From Stenotrophomonas indicatrix (lineage in GTDB: Bacteria; Pseudomonadota; Gammaproteobacteria; Xanthomonadales; Xanthomonadaceae), in contig NZ_PEJS01000001.1 in the NCBI RefSeq assembly GCF_002750975.1, positions 930,001 to 994,000 on the forward strand: a stretch of DNA of 64,000 bases. Reading direction: 5' to 3'. Made by a program: the position numbers and the translations under genes. The notes beneath the pieces are model-generated. The model had not been told where the DNA came from and did not search any database. It saw only the letters and a list, made by a program, of their open reading frames with translations. This document shows positions 21,526 to 35,200 of the stretch, piece after piece (positions within the stretch are counted from its first letter, which is position 1; the number at the start of each line of letters is the position of its first letter).

Positions 21526-23253
21526 ATGTCTGTGCGCGGTGCGCGCCGCAGTGGTGGAGGGTTGGTGCTTCTGGGCATGGCCTTCAGTGTTGCTGCCCAG
21601 CAGGTGGGTGACCCGGGCGCGCAGGAGCTGCTGCGCCAGCAGGAACGAGAACGCGTGCTGCGCGAGCAGCAGGAGAGCCGGCCCGATGTACGCCTGGAGA
21701 GCCGCCAGGATGAACAGGGGGAGCGCCTGCCGACGCAGGAGCAGCCCTGCGTGCGTATTGATCGCATCGTGCTGGAGGGCGAGGGAGCCAAGGGCTTCCA
21801 GTGGGCATTGGCCGCAGCCGATCCGCGCGAAGATCCCGCCAGCGGCCGCTGCCTGGGCACTGAAGGCATCAACGTGGTGATGAAGCGCGTGCAGAACGCG
21901 ATCATCGCGCGCGGCTATGTCACCACCCGCGTGCTGTCGGCCCCGCAGGATCTGAATACCGGCACGCTGACACTGTCGGTGGTGCCCGGGCGATTCCGCG
22001 AGGCGGTGTTCACCGAGTCGGATGGGCGGCATCCGGCCATCGCCAATGCGCTGCCGATCCGCAGTGGCGGCCTGTTGAACCTGCGCGACATCGAGCAGGG
22101 GCTGGAGAACCTGCAGCGCGTGCCCACCGTCACTGCTGACATCAAGATCGCACCTGCGGACGGCGAAGGAGCCGCGCCCGGGCAGAGCGACCTGAACATC
22201 GACTGGAAACAGCGTTCGCCGGTGCGTGCCAGCCTGACCCTGGACGATGCAGGCAGCCAGGGCACCGGCAAGCTGCAGGCCAACGCCACGCTGTCGTTGG
22301 ACAACCCGCTGGGTCTGAACGAGCTGTTCTACGTCAGCGCGGGGCGCGGCGTGTTCAATGGCAAAGGCAAGGACACCAACAGCTGGACCGCGCACTACGA
22401 CGTGCCCTACGGCTACTGGCTGTTCGGCGCCACGGCCAGTGCCTACGACTACAGCCAGACCGTGGTGGGCGCGTACGAAAGCTATGACTACAGCGGCCGC
22501 AGCGGCAACGCCGAGGCACGCGTGGATCGCCTGCTGCTGCGCAATGCCAAGACCAAGCTGGGCATCTACGGCCGCGGCTGGCAGCGCACGTCGAAGAACT
22601 ACATCGACGATACCGAGATCGAGGTACAGCGTCGCCGTACCTCGGGCTGGGAGCTCGGCCTGACCCACAAGCAGTTCATCGGCGCGGCTACGCTTGATGC
22701 CACGCTGGCATACCGGCGCGGCACCGGCGCCTTCCATGCACTGCGCTCCCCGGAAGAGATGGCCCAGGCGTGGGATCCGACGCTGCCGTTGGAAGGCACC
22801 TCGCGGATGAAGCTGATCACGGCTGACGCGCAGTTCAGCGTGCCGTTCCAGCTAGGCAAGCAGCGCCTGCGCTACACCGCTGCCTGGCGCGCGCAGTGGA
22901 ACTGCACACCATTGTCGCCCCAGGATCGCTTTGCGATCGGCGGCCGCTACACGGTGCGTGGCTTTGATGGCGAAAGCTCGCTCAGCGGCGAGCGTGGCTG
23001 GTCGCTGCGCAACGACCTGTCGCTGGGTATCGGCGGAGGCCAGGAGTTCTACGTCGCCGCCGACTACGGCCGCATCGGCGGGCCATCGGCGCAATGGCAA
23101 TCCGGCCGGGATCTGGCCGGCATGGCATTGGGCCTGCGCGGCGGCTGGCAGCAGCTTTCCTGGGACGGCTTCGTGGGCTCGGCCCTGCATAAGCCCTCCA
23201 ACTTCCCGACTGACTACACCACCTTCGGCTTCAGCCTGGCGTGGCGCTACTGA
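21526..23253 (+). CDS. cdiB: CdiB/ShlB-type two-partner secretion outer membrane transporter
   Basis: This 575-residue Omp85-family transporter exports the large CdiA protein to the surface. A signal peptide (MSVRGARRSGGGLVLLGMAFSVAAQ) is followed by a charged helix rich in Gln/Arg/Glu (QERERVLREQQES, residues about 38-50), as in CdiB/HecB. Two POTRA domains follow; the first begins CVRIDRIVLEGEGAK and the second VVPGRFREAVF. A 16-strand barrel follows, with the conserved VRGF motif near residue 476 (RYTVRGFDGESSL) and a C-terminal aromatic (FSLAWRY). ATG 21526 is chosen for the signal peptide; GTG 21511 is an alternative. cdiA starts 21 bases downstream, so this is a B-A-I ordered locus. Confidence 0.92.
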   Translation: MSVRGARRSGGGLVLLGMAFSVAAQQVGDPGAQELLRQQERERVLREQQESRPDVRLESRQDEQGERLPTQEQPCVRIDRIVLEGEGAKGFQWALAAADPREDPASGRCLGTEGINVVMKRVQNAIIARGYVTTRVLSAPQDLNTGTLTLSVVPGRFREAVFTESDGRHPAIANALPIRSGGLLNLRDIEQGLENLQRVPTVTADIKIAPADGEGAAPGQSDLNIDWKQRSPVRASLTLDDAGSQGTGKLQANATLSLDNPLGLNELFYVSAGRGVFNGKGKDTNSWTAHYDVPYGYWLFGATASAYDYSQTVVGAYESYDYSGRSGNAEARVDRLLLRNAKTKLGIYGRGWQRTSKNYIDDTEIEVQRRRTSGWELGLTHKQFIGAATLDATLAYRRGTGAFHALRSPEEMAQAWDPTLPLEGTSRMKLITADAQFSVPFQLGKQRLRYTAAWRAQWNCTPLSPQDRFAIGGRYTVRGFDGESSLSGERGWSLRNDLSLGIGGGQEFYVAADYGRIGGPSAQWQSGRDLAGMALGLRGGWQQLSWDGFVGSALHKPSNFPTDYTTFGFSLAWRY

Positions 23254-23274
23254 TCTGGCACAAGGATTCGTGAA

Positions 23275-26200
23275 ATGAACAGCATCTATCGCCTGGTTTT
23301 CAACCGCGCGCTGCGCGTGTGGCAGGTCGCTTCGGAACTGGTGAAAGGCGGTGGCGGCCTGGTCGGCCAGGTCGCCGGCCGGCAGACGGCAGCCGTGTCG
23401 CCGCTCGGCTTCGCGCTGATGTGCGCGTTGGGATGGGTCAGCCTAGCGCCCGTGGCTGCAGCGCAATCGGTCGGCCACATCGTGTCCGATCCCAACGCGC
23501 CCGGCCGTGAGCGCCCCACCGTGGTCACCGCGCCGAACGGTGTGCCGATGGTCAACATCACCACGCCATCGGCCGGTGGTGTTTCGCGCAACCGTTACTC
23601 GCAGTTCGATGTCGGCCGCGAGGGCGTGATCCTCAACAACGCGCGTGGCCAGGTGCAGACGCAGCTGGGTGGCTGGGTGCAGGGCAATCCGTGGCTGGCC
23701 ACCGGCAGCGCCCGGGTCATCCTCAACGAGGTCAACGGCCCGGCCAGCCGGCTCAATGGCTACGTGGAAGTGGCCGGACAGCGCGCCGAGGTTATCATCG
23801 CCAATCCTGCCGGCATCCAGGTCAACGGTGGCGGTTTCCTCAATGCCAGCCGCGTCACGCTCACCACCGGCACGCCGGTGTTCAGCGGCAGCGGTTCGCT
23901 GGAAGGTTATCGAGTCAGTGGTGGGGCAATCGAGGTCAACGGTGATGGCCTCGATGCCAGCCGCGCCGACTACACCGACCTGATCACCCGATCGCTGAAG
24001 GTCAACGCCGGCATCTGGGCCAACCAGCTGCAGGCGACCCTCGGCAACAACGTGGTCAGTGCCGACCACAGCCAGGTCAACGCTGCGGCGGCCAGCGGTG
24101 AAGCGCCGACCTTCGCGCTGGACGTGGGCGCGCTGGGCGGCATGTTCGCCAACAAGATCTGGCTGGTCGGCAATGAACACGGCGTGGGCGTGCGCAATGC
24201 CGGCAGCATCGGTGCCCAGGCCGGCGAACTCGTGGTCACGGTGGATGGCCGGCTGGAGAACACCGGCGCGCTGCAGTCACTGCAGAACGTGCGCGTGCAG
24301 GCGAGCGGCGATCTGGCCAATGCCGGCACCATCGCTGCCACGCATGAAGCTGCGATCACCTCCGGTGGCACGCTGGACAACAGCGGCGGCAAGCTCAATG
24401 CACAGCGCCTGCAGCTGCAGGCACAGGCTCTGCGCAACCGTGGCGGTGCCATCGAGCAGACCGGCGTGCAGGCGTTGAGCCTCACCACAGGCAGCGTGAG
24501 CAATCGCAGCGAAGGCCTGATCGGTGCGCTGGATGCGGTGGCGTCGGGCGGCTCCGGCGGTACCCCCAGTGGCACCTCGCCGGGAAGCGGCGGAACGCCA
24601 GGTACCGGTGCGCCCGGAACCGGCACGCCCGGTACGGGTACACCGGGTACACCGGGTACCGGCACTGGCGGCGGTACGCCGGTGACGCCGGCTGTTCCGT
24701 TGGCCGCCGGTGTGCTGGACATCGCTGGCACGCTCGACAACGACGCCGGCAGCATCAGCAACGGCGGTCGTGTATCGCTGGTTGCGGGCAATGGCCTGGA
24801 CAACAGCGGAGGCCGCCTTGGTGTGGCCTCGCTGCGCGCCACGGGCGATCTGAACAACGATGGCGGCACACTGCAGGTGCACGGTGACGCTGCGCTGCAG
24901 CTGGGCACGCTGTCCAACCAGAAGGGCGCGCTGAGTGTGGCCGGTACCCTGCAGCTGCAGACACAGTCGCTGGACAACCGGGCAGGCGAGCTGCGCCATG
25001 CCGGCAGTGCCGAGTCGGCCTGGACAGTGCAAGGCGCGTTCAACAACGAGGGCGGCCTGCTGGCGACCAATGCCGAGCGCTTGACGCTGGGGGCAGGTCG
25101 GGTCTTCAACGCCGGTGGCCGCATCGAGCATGCCGGTAACGGCGGCCTGTTGCTGACCACCGGCGACTGGACCGGTGCCGGCGGTCGCCTGAGCACGCTC
25201 GGTCGCCTGGACTGGACGGTGGGCAATGCGGACGTGCGCAATGGCACGCTCACTGCAGCGCAGTTCCAGATCGCCGCCGGCACGCTGGACAACCGCGGTG
25301 GCAACCTGCTGTCGCTGGGCAACCAGGGCAGCATGCTGCGCGCCGGTACGCTGGACAACAGTGCTGGTGGCACCGTGGCCGGCAATGGCGAGCTGACCGT
25401 CTCGGCGGGGACGCTGGACAACAGTAAGGGCCTGCTGCAGCAGGCCGGCACCGGCGCGTTGCGTGTACACGCCGATACGCTGCGGGGCAGCGAAGGCCGC
25501 CTGCTCAGCAACGGTGACCTGTCGCTGACCGGTGGCCAGCTGGATGTGAGTGGCGGCACCACCTCGGCGCAGAGCGTGCATATCCAGGCCGACGGCGTGC
25601 GCAATGCCGGTGGCCAGATCGTGTCGCTCGGGAATTCCGAGTTGGCGCTGGAGGTACGTGGCACCTTCGACAACCAAGGCGGGCAGGTGCTTGGCAACGC
25701 GGGCCTGCGCATCGATGCGGGCCGCATCGACAACCAGAAGGGCACGCTGCAGTCGGCCGGTAGCCAGGGCGCGACACTGACCGTGCGCGACGCACTGGAC
25801 AACAGCGCCGGTGCGATCTCTGGCAACGGCCAGTTGCAGCTGCACGTCGGCAGCCTGCTCAACCAGGGCGGCAAGGTGCTTGCGGCGGGTAACAGCCTGT
25901 TGCAGGTGCAGGCCCGCGAATTGCTGGACAACCGCAACGGCGGCCGCCTGGCCGGCACGGGCGACGTGCTGCTGCAGGCGGCGCGGCTGGACAACCGTAG
26001 CGGTGCAATCGAGCACGCCGGCAGCGGCTCGCTGCAGATCCGTGCCGATGCGTTGCAGGGCGCAGCCGGGCGGATTCTCAGCCAGTCGTCGCTGATGCTT
26101 GACGGCGGCGAGCTGGTGCTGGGTGCCGGCAGCACCACTCAGGCCGAGCGCGTCGCGATCAATGCCGAACGCCTGGACAACGCCGGCGGCAACCTGAGCG

Positions 26201-29200
26201 CCACCGGCAGCGATGCACTGCAGCTGCGCGTGGCGCAAGCCGTGGACAACAGCGGCGGCACGATCGCAGGCAACGGCGCCCTGGATGTGCAGGCCGGTGA
26301 ACTGCTCAACCGCAAGGGTACGCTCAGTGCTGCCGGTGCAGCCGACAGCACGTTGCAGGTCAACGGTACGCTGGACAACCATGAAGGCACCATCGCCAGC
26401 AATGCCAACCGGCTGACCCTCACTGCCGCACAGCTGGACAATACCGCCGGTGCCATCCGCCAGGCCGGCAACCAGGGCCTGGATATCACCACGGCCCGCC
26501 TGGATGGCAGCAAGGGCACGTTGGTCTCTGCGGCTACGCTGACCCTGCGCGCGGATGAGGTAGACCATCGCGACGCAACGCTGGGGGCTGACCGCTTCGA
26601 CCTCGAGGCCGGAACGCTGGACAACGCCGGCGGCCGCATCATCGCAAGTGGCGAGGGTGCCAGCCGCATCCATGCCACCACGCTGGGCAATGCCGGCGGT
26701 ACGCTGGCCAGCAATGCTGACCTGACGCTGCAGGCGCAGACGCTGGACAACAGCGCAGGCAAGATCCAGCACGCCGGCAGCGGCCAGTTGCAGGTGCTCG
26801 CACAGACCCTGCTGGGTGCGGGTGGCAGCGTGCTCAGCAATGGCACGTTGGTGCTGGAGGGCAAGACCCTCGATCTGTCGAAGGCGACCACATCGGCGCG
26901 CCGCATCGACCTCACTGCCGATAGCCTGACCACGGCCGGCGGTGCGCTCACTGCAACCGGCGAAGAGGCACTGCGCCTGCGTGTGCAGGGGCTGCTGGAC
27001 AATCGCGGCGGGTCGCTGGCCAGCAATGGTGTGCTCGACGTTGCCGCGCGGCAGCTGATCAATGCGCAGGGCACCCTGCAGGGCGCCGGCAGCGGCCGTT
27101 CCACCCTGGCCATCGGCCAGGCACTGGACAACCAGAGCGGGCGCATCCTGCTGGGTGGCGCGGGCACGATCAATGCCGCCAGCCTCGACAACCTCGGCGG
27201 TACTGTCCATGCCGGCGGCAGCGAACTGGTGCTGGGCATCGACGGTCGTCTCGACAACGGCAGCCAGGGCCTGCTGTCCAGCGCCGGTGCGATGACCCTG
27301 GGCGCCGCCAGCCTCGACAACCGGCATGGCACGGTGGTGGCAGGCAAGGACCTGCTGCTGACCACGGTTGCAGGCGTGGACAACAGCGATGGCGCGATGC
27401 AGGCCGGCGAGCTGTTGCAGCTGCAGGCCACTGGCCTCGACAACCAGCGCGGCACGGTGCTGGGTGGGCAGCTGACCCTCGATACCCGCGGCCAGCGGCT
27501 GGACAACAGCGCAGGTACGCTGGGTACGCAGAAGGGTGCGCTGACGGTGCACAGTGGCGCGCTGCTCAACCAGGGCGGCCGGGTGCAGTCGGCCGCCGAT
27601 CTGCGCATCGATACCGCAGGACAGACCATCGACAACCGGGACACCGCCAGCAGTGGTGGCCTGTTGGCGGCGGGCACACTGCAGCTGGACGCTGGTGCGC
27701 TGGACAACCGAGGTGGCACGCTGAACGCACAGGGCGATGCGCGGCTGCTGCTCGCCAGTGCCGACAACAGCGCCGGCGGTACGCTTGCCAGCGCGGCGGG
27801 CCTGTCGCTGCAGGCGGCGACGCTGGCCAACGGCGCCGGGCGCGTGCAGGCCGGGCGCAATCTCGACCTGACCCTGAGCGGGCACCTGGACAACACTGCC
27901 GGCGCGATCGCCGCCGGCCAGTTGCTGACCCTCACCGCAGCCAGCGTCGACAACCGCAACACCCGCGGCGGCGATGGCACCCGCGGCCTGCAGGCAGGCC
28001 AGCTGCAGTTCGGAACGCAGTGGCTGGACAACAGCCAGGGACAGATCGTCACCGATGGCGGCGCGCGGTTGCAGGTCAACGGCCAGCTGCAGAACTACGG
28101 GGGTGTCATCACCACCGGCGGCAACCTCGACAGCAGTGCCGACAGCGTTGCCAACAGTGGCGGCCTGCTGCGGGCCGATGGCAGCCAGACCCTGGTGGCG
28201 CGCGCGCTCAGCGAGGACGGCCAGGTACACGCCCAGCGCGACTTGAGCCTGACCCTGCAGCAGGGCCTGAGCAACCGCGGCGAATGGGTGGCCAACGGCA
28301 CGCTGGCCCTGCATCTGTCCGGCGACCTGGACAACCAGGGCGTACTGCGTGGCGGCAACCTCGATCTCAACGCGCAGAACATCACCAACGCGGCCAACGG
28401 CGAGATCTCCAGCGAAGGCATCACCCATCTCAATGCACGCGGCCAGCTGACCAATCGCGGCCTGATCGACGGCAAGGTGACCCACCTCGAAGCCGACGTG
28501 CTGGACAACCTTGGCACCGGCCGCATCTATGGCGACCACGTGGCGATCTCGGCCGGCGTGCTGAAGAACCATGCCGAGGATGCCAACGGTGCCACCCGCG
28601 TCGGCACCGTGGCCGCGCGCGAGCGCCTGGACCTGGGCGTGCGCGAACTGCAGAACACCGGCAAGGGCCTGATCTACAGCGGCGGCGATGCGGCCATCGG
28701 TGGATCGCTGGGGGCTGATCGCATTGCTGCGGGCACGGCCGGCAGGATCGACAACATCGGTTCGATCATTGATGTGAGCGGCAACCTGGCGATCGATGCG
28801 GGCGCGATCAACAACATCCGTGAGAACGTGGTCATTACCCAGACCACCACGGTGAACGCGCCGGTGCGCATGGATCGTCCTGCATGGTGGCGCAACGGCA
28901 AGAACGGCACCGAGAACATCCGCAGTACCAGCCACTACATCGCCCAGGAGGTCTATTACCTCAACCCGGCCGATATCCTGGAAGATACGCCGCACATCAC
29001 CCCCGACGGCTTCACCGTACACCGGGCGGTGGTGCGCCTTACCGCGCAGACCAGCGCGTACTTCTTTGGACGTGGCGGCCTGTATGCCGCGCTGGGTGAG
29101 CGTTCGCGCCTCAACCTGCAGGATGGCACCGTAGTGCTGTACTACGTTGGGCGCCAGGACAACCAGGCCAACCCGGACCAGGCCGGCAGTGGCGCCGACG

Positions 29201-32200
29201 ATCCCTTTGCCGAGCTGACCCATCTGCACCCGGATTCGCCGGCATTCCGCTATGTCGATGACAAGCTGACCTATTCACCGGCCTATGGCACCTGCACCAC
29301 CAACTGCGTGCAGCTGTGGACCTACAAGGACTATGCCCCGGACCAGCACCTGACCAATCCGCGCGGTTCCGGCGGCAACAACGTCAGCAGCAACGAGCAG
29401 TACCGCATCGCCACGCAGACGGTGACCGAGGATATTCTGGGGCCAGGCGTAGGCGCCGATGCGGTCATCCGCTCCGGTGGTGCAATGCGATTGCGTACCG
29501 ATGATCTGCGCAATCACTACGGCAGCATTGCCGCCGGCGGCAATCTCGACATCGTTGGCCTGGGTGGCACCGCCAAGGTGGAGAACCTGGCTGCGACGCT
29601 GTATCGCACCCATGCTTTCAACAACGTGGGGCATACCTTCTCCGGCGACCTCGTCACCTGGAGCAACCCGGCGATCTCCGAAGTGACCGGGAAGATCGGC
29701 GGCAGCATCACCAGCGGCGGCACCCTGACCATCGACGTTGGCGATCTCAGCAACCTCAACCAGGGGCGCAACGCACCCAACGTGCAGGATGGCGCGGCAA
29801 TGGCCAACCTCAACGTGCAGGGGCCGAAGACGCTGCCGGACGGCCCTGGCCATAACGGTGCGCAGGGACCGGGCCACAGCGGAGGGACGGGGGCGGAACG
29901 CGCGCTGGCACAGGCGGCAGATGCCGCCGGCACGCAGCAGGGCGGCACGGTCGGGGGCATCGCCGGCAATGGCGCCGCATCCGGGTCGCGTGTGGTCGCC
30001 GCCGCCGGCGGCTCGCCGGACCGCATCGCGATGGGCGCGCCGGACACCCGTGCACCCACGGCCAGCCTGTTCAACGTCCAAAGCAACGATGGCAACTATC
30101 TGGTTGAAACCGATCCGCGCTTCACCGACCACAAGACGTGGCTGAGCTCGGACCACCTGCTGGGGCAGATGGGCTACTCGCCCGATACCGTGCAGAAGCG
30201 GCTGGGTGACGGCTACTACGAACAGAAGCTGGTGCGCGAGCAGATCGGCGAGCTGACCGGCCGCCGCTTCCTGGACGGCTACGCCAGCGATGAGGCGCAG
30301 TACCGCGCGCTGCTGGAAGCCGGCGCCACCGTGGCCAGCGAATGGGGCCTGCGCCCGGGCGTGGCGCTGACCGAGGCGCAGATGGCGCAGCTGACCAGTG
30401 ACATTGTCTGGCTCGTCGAGCAGACCGTGACCTTGGCCGACGGCAGTACCACCACCGCACTGGTGCCGCAGGTCTACCTGCGCCTGCGTCCGGGTGACCT
30501 GGATGGGCAGGGCGCACTGCTGGCCGGTGCCAATGTCGATATCAAACTGGCCAATGGCCTGGTCAACACCGGTGACATCGCTGGCCGCAAGCTGGTGACC
30601 ATCGATGCCGGCAACATCGAACACCTGGGCGGTAGCATCTCCGGCCAATACGTCGGGTTGGCGTCGGACAAGGACATCCGCATTGCCGGTGCATCCGTGA
30701 CGGCGACCGATGCGCTGTCGGTGCAGGCGGCGGGCAATATCACGGTGGCCTCCACGGTGGAAACACAGCGGGGCGGTGGTACCTACCAATACGAGACCAA
30801 CCGCATCGATCGCGTCGCCGGCCTGTATGTGACCAACCCCAGCGGCGACGGCATGTTGTCGGTGGTGGCCGGCGGTGACATCAGCCTGCAGGCCGCGCAG
30901 ATCCGCAATGCCGGCACCGATGGTCTTACCCAGTTGGCGGCAGGTGGGAATCTGGATGTCGGCGCGATTGCGCTGGACGAGCGCCGCGATGCCACCTTCG
31001 ACGACCGCAACCACCAGCGCAGCAGCAAGACAACGCACGCTGCCACGTCGGTACAGGGTGGTGGCGATGTAGTGCTGGCTGCTGGCAAGGACATCAACCT
31101 GGCCGCCGCGCAGATCAAGGCCGGTGGTGGACTGGCGCTGCAGGCCGGTGGTGACATCAACAGCCAGGCATTGGTGGACAGTGAGAGTCGCGACTTCGCC
31201 AATGCCGGCAAGCGCAGCTCGCTGCAGGTCAGTCAGAGTGATGAAACTGTGCGGGGCAGCACGCTGCAGGCAGGGGACAATCTGCTGCTGAGCGCTGGCC
31301 GCGACGTGAACCTGACCGCCGCACTGGTCGACAGCAGCGATGGCGCAGTCAGCGTAGTCGCTGGCCGCGACGTGAATCTGCTCTCGGCCAACGAGACGCA
31401 CGACTACAGCCTGGACAGCTACGAGAAGAAAAAGAAGACGCTCTCCAGCACCACCACCACGCGCAGCGTCGACAACAGCGACAGCTATGCCATCGGCACG
31501 GCGATCCAGGGCGAGAGCATCAACATCACTGCCGGTCGCGATCTGACCGCAGTCGGTGCGGTGGTCGATGCCACTGGCAACGTGATTCTGGGAGCGGGCA
31601 ACAATGTACTGATCACCGCCGCAGAGGACCATCACAGCAGTGAGTCCAGCGAGAGCAAAAAGAAATCCGGCATTACCGGAGGTTTTGGCAACGGCGTGGC
31701 GTCGGTGGGCTACAGCAGCGCGAAGAACAGCAGCACCAACGCCGAGCAGTCCACCACCCAGGTCGGCTCGGCCATCGCCTCACGCGAAGGCAATGTGCTG
31801 ATCAATGCCGGCAACCAGCTGACCATTGCCGCTTCGGACGTCGCCGCTGGCGAGAACCTGACGCTGGTGGGCAAGGACATCGCGCTGCTGGCGCGGCAGG
31901 ACACCACGGACAGCCAATCCAGCCAGGCGAGCAAGTCCAGCGGCTTCTCGGTGGGCGTGACCTACGACCCGACCAAGGCCTACCGCAGCGCCCGCGACTC
32001 GACCACCGACGGCATGGCCGACAGTGGCTCGGCGATGGGGCGGATCACCCGCACCGCTGAAGGTGCGGCCTCCGGCCTGCGTGCAGCCACCACGTCGACC
32101 GTGGTGACCGCCGGCAGCCAGCGGTCCAACAGCGAGCAGAGCCATTCGACCAGTGACGCGCGTGTCAGCCAGCTGGCTGCCGGAGGCGATCTTACGCTGA

Positions 32201-35200
32201 TTGCCAACGGAGGCTCGATCCTCAGCCAGGGCACGCAGATGTCGGCCGAGGGCAATGCCGTGCTGCTGGCCACCAAGGACATCGTGTTCGATGTGGCCCA
32301 CAACACCGAGCGCAGCGACAGCAGCAGCCGGGGCAAGGGCTGGGGCCTGGCCAACAACACCAGTGGCCTGCCGTTTGGCACCAACAACTCGCAGAGCGAC
32401 GGCAGCGGCAGCAGCGATACCATCACCGGCACTCAGTTGTCGGTGGGAGGTGGCGTACGCATGGCCACCACCGAGGGCGACATCAGCCTGACCGCGGCCA
32501 ACATCGCCGCCGAGAAGGACGTGAACATCCGTGCTGCCGGTGATCTGCTGGTGCGCAGTGGGCAGGACACGGTCAGCAATGCCAATACGTCGGACAGCAA
32601 GGCGATCGGCTCGGTGCAGATTTCTGATACCGAAAAGTTCTCCGGCTGGCACCGCGAGCAGCACCAGGACGACAGCGCGCAGGTGTCACAGGTGGCCAGC
32701 AGCATCGGCAGCCTGGGCGGCAACGTGAACCTGACGGCTGGCGGCAAGTACACGCAGACGGCCAGCAACGTGGTGGCCGCCAAGGACGTGAACATCACTG
32801 CCGCCGAGATCGAGCTGCTGACCGCCGATGAAAGCGGTCACTACTCGCAGAGCGACAAGGACCTGAAGATCGGCGTGTTCGCACGGGTGAAGTCGCCGCT
32901 GATCGACCTGATCAACAACGTGGACGCGGCCCGTCAGTCCGATGACCGCCTGCAGAAGATGCAGGGCATGGCCGCCGGCGCCAACGCGTATCAAGCGGCC
33001 AGTGCGATCTCGGCGCTGTCCGGCCGTGCCGGCAGCGGAGACCTGTTCAGTGCTGAAGCCGGCATCGGCTTCAAGACGGCCAACAGCAGTGCCGATGGCA
33101 GCAGCACGGTCTCGCGCGGCTCGACCATCCAGGGCGGCGGCAACGTCAACCTGACCAGCACCACGGGCGACATCCACGTGGTGCAGGGCAACCTGAGCGC
33201 GGGCAACACGCTCAGCCTGGATTCGGCCGGCGACATCCTGCTGGAAGCGGGCAAGGCACACGTGGCAGACCGCAGCAAGAGCAGCAATGCCGGCGCCGAA
33301 GTGGGCGTTGGCGTTGTCGTGGGCGCGCAGACGGGCGTGTATGTGTATGCCGAAGCCAGCGTGGGCAGCAGCAGGTCGAACTCGGACAGCAACACCTGGC
33401 AGAACACCACGCTGACCGGCCAGAACATCTCGCTGAAGGCCGAGGGTGACACCACGTTGCGCGGCGCGACCGCCACGGCCGACCGCATCGACGTCAAGAC
33501 CGGCGGCACGCTGACCATCGAATCGCTGCAGGACATTGCCGAGAGCATGTCCAAGAACAGCCAGGTGGGTGGGCGCGTGCAGGTGGCCTTCGGTAATGCG
33601 TGGAATGCCGATGGCTACGCCAGCGCAGGCAAGGCAGAGGGCAGCTACCAGGGCGTGGGCCAGCAGAGTGGCTTGTTTGCCGGCAACGGTGGCTATCACG
33701 TGGATGCTGGACACGTGAACCTGATTGGCGGCGCGATTGCCAGCACCAGCGCGGCCAACAGTGAACTGACCGCACAGACGCTGACCTTCAGCGATCTGCA
33801 GAACCAGATGGACTACTCGGCCAGCTCCGGCAGCATCAGCGGTGGTGCGGGCGGGCAGATGAAGGGTTGGGACCCGAAGGCGGGCACTACCGCCCCTCGC
33901 GGTGGCCCAGGCATGTCGATGACGGAGAACGGCAGCGACAGCAGTTCAACGCTTGCGACGCTGACCGAAGGCAACATCACCATCGGTGGCAAGCAGACCA
34001 CGGCGGCGGAGCTGGGTATCAATACCGATGCCAGTGCAGCGCATCGTGCGCTGGAGGCGATGCCGGATGCCACCAAGCTGCTGGCGGACCAGCAGGCGAT
34101 GGCGGGTGCGATTGGGACGGTGGTGGCTACCAGCAGGCAGGTTGCCAATGACATCCAGACCCATCAGAGCAACAAGGCCACGCAGGACTATTACGACAGC
34201 CTTTCGCCCGAAGAGCAGGTTGCGTTCGACAAACTTGATGCCAAAGCGAGAGACAAGCGGCTGAGTGACAACAGCCAGGCCTATAAGGATGCGAAGAAGT
34301 GGGGCAGTGGTGGTGACTACAGCCGGGCACTGGATGCCGTGACTACCGCATTAGTGGGAAGTGCAGGCGGACAGGCTGTCGGCCAGCTTGCGTCCAATGC
34401 GCTTGCACCTTATGCAGCCTTCTTCATTGGTAGCACATTTGATCCGAACCATGGCAAGGACCCCAACGCAACCATGCAGTTGCTGTCGCATGCGCTCTTG
34501 GGCGCGGTGTTGGCCGAGGTCAATGGTGCCGGCGCAGGGGCAGGTGCGGCGGCCGCGGTAGGTGGTGAGGTGGCAGCCAAGTTCCTGACCGACACGCTAT
34601 ATGGGGGCAATGCGTCGAAGCTGAGCCCGCAGGAAAAGGAGACGATCCTGGCGCTGTCGCAGGCGGTGGGTGCGTTGGCCGGCGGATTGTCGGGGCAGGA
34701 TCTGGCCGGGATAGCGTTGAATGCGGGAATTGCGAAGAATTCGGCTGAGAACAACTTCCTGGGGCAGAACGATCACGCGCGAATGATTCACCTGCGCGAG
34801 AAGGCCAAGCGGCAAGGTGGGTTGGACAAGCAGGAATCCCTGGAGCTTGTACTGCTGGATGCAGGGGATCAGATGAGTGCAGGGCTGCTACGGAAGGCGT
34901 TGGCAGGCGAGAGCCTGAGTGAGTTTCAAGCGGCTGACCTCGCGACCTACATCAGCCGATATGAGTCCCAGAACGGTCCTCTTGATCTGCCTGAGCTTCA
35001 AAAGCAGTTCCAGGAGCGCGCTGGAACGCTACGCCCGGGCGAACTGCAGGGAGTCAACCCGTCGCAGGTGTACGAGCGTCCATATGCTGGTCTGGGGGAC
35101 GACCAGAAAGCGTACAAGGATGCCAATTACTCGTGGGTTGAGGATATTTTCTACCGCAAGAAGGGCGCGAACGAACGGCTGTTCGAGAACGCTCTGCGCA

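Noticed and set aside
24277..29229. Very long antisense open frame (about 1650 codons) opposite cdiA
   Set aside because: It is the mirror of GC-rich FHA repeats with few stops, has no start context, and its translation is low-complexity without domains.
23275..35000. CRISPR-like repeated units
   Set aside because: The repeats are degenerate protein-coding FHA units in frame, without constant direct repeats and unique spacers.
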